Shown in pieces: positions 5,796 to 5,969 of a stretch of 5,969 bases of DNA (positions within the stretch are counted from its first letter, which is position 1; each line of letters opens with the position of its first letter). A program made the translations under genes and the position numbers. This DNA is from Nanobdellati archaeon (GTDB lineage Archaea; Aenigmatarchaeota; Aenigmatarchaeia; PWEA01). The DNA lies in contig JAKOPB010000031.1 in NCBI GenBank assembly GCA_022257805.1, positions 1 through 5,969 of the forward strand, in the 5' to 3' direction. The notes beneath the pieces are model-generated. The model made no database searches and was not told where the DNA came from. It worked only from the letters and a program-made list of their open reading frames with translations.

Positions 5796-5969
5796 TTACA
5801 GATCCTCTTCTTCTATAGAATATGCATCGGATACTCCTGGACAATCCCTCGAGGTCACCTCGATCCTACCTCCCACTCCCAAGGAAACGTCTTCGAAGAT
5901 AACCGTTCCTATTTCACCAGCATCCAGAGACGTGTCGTTGATCTCGTTCGCTATTACATCGTTGTCGCC
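5796..5969 (-). CDS. C-terminal end of another pilin-like protein, cut by the window edge
   Basis: The last 57 residues of a - strand gene, followed by TAA; the start lies beyond position 5969. The visible part contains an N-D-T sequon, a strand block D-A-G-E-I-G-T-V-I-F-E-D-V, then R-I-E-V-T-S-R-D-C-P-G-V-S-D and an acidic tail. The final strand with D-C-P matches the R-I-Q-V-F-G-E-D-C-P end of the next gene downstream (5300-5758), so the two are probably paralogous pilins in one operon. Only one cysteine is visible; its disulfide partner would be expected shortly after the missing N-terminal helix. There is no signal sequence in view, so the pilin call rests on the shared C-terminus and position. 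Confidence 0.7.
   Translation of the reverse strand, partial: GDNDVIANEINDTSLDAGEIGTVIFEDVSLGVGGRIEVTSRDCPGVSDAYSIEEEDL

Overview
The window looks archaeal, and most likely comes from a DPANN-type, salt-adapted lineage; Nanohaloarchaeota-like is my best guess and is not proven. The evidence is N-termini of the archaeal type IV pilin type (KGISPL, KGINP, KGQV followed directly by a hydrophobic helix), TATA boxes about 34 nt before start codons, heavy use of AGA/AGG and ATA codons, and acidic proteins (the first has about 100 Asp+Glu against 33 Lys+Arg in 413 residues). I see no tRNA, rRNA, CRISPR array, insertion sequence or attachment site.

The whole window is a cluster of surface-appendage proteins. 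Seven genes lie on the + strand. They are: a cysteine-rich acidic exoprotein with CC-ending repeats (65-1306); a pilin-like protein (1322-1888); a tightly coupled trio of pilin-like proteins (1933-2754, 2764-3156, 3153-3800); a short pilin with a CP motif (3856-4350); and a pilin fused to a LamG-like lectin fold (4380-5267). Two further pilin-like genes converge on these from the - strand (5300-5758 and the 5'-truncated 5796-5969). A 13-nt-arm inverted repeat lies between the two converging sets.

All eight complete proteins start with a Lys/Arg-Gly site followed by a hydrophobic helix, the class III signal cut by the archaeal prepilin peptidase. The heads differ completely from gene to gene. 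The likely picture is a filament of small pilins carrying minor pilins, with the LamG-bearing protein and perhaps the Cys-rich protein as adhesive or tip components. No assembly ATPase, membrane platform protein or prepilin peptidase is present, so these must be encoded elsewhere. Every complete protein has an even number of cysteines (18, 0, 0, 4, 2, 4, 2, 2) and the set holds about 36 N-glycosylation sequons. Both fit disulfide-bonded, glycosylated proteins outside the cell.

Transcription appears to be in several units. TATA-like promoters precede the genes at 65, 1933 and 3856, which may be leaderless or nearly so. The genes at 2764, 3153 and 5758 (- strand) are inside operons and instead have GGTG or GAGG ribosome-binding sites exactly 6 nt before ATG. 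In these three cases an in-frame GTG or TTG nine or twelve nt upstream falls on the ribosome-binding site, so I chose the ATG.
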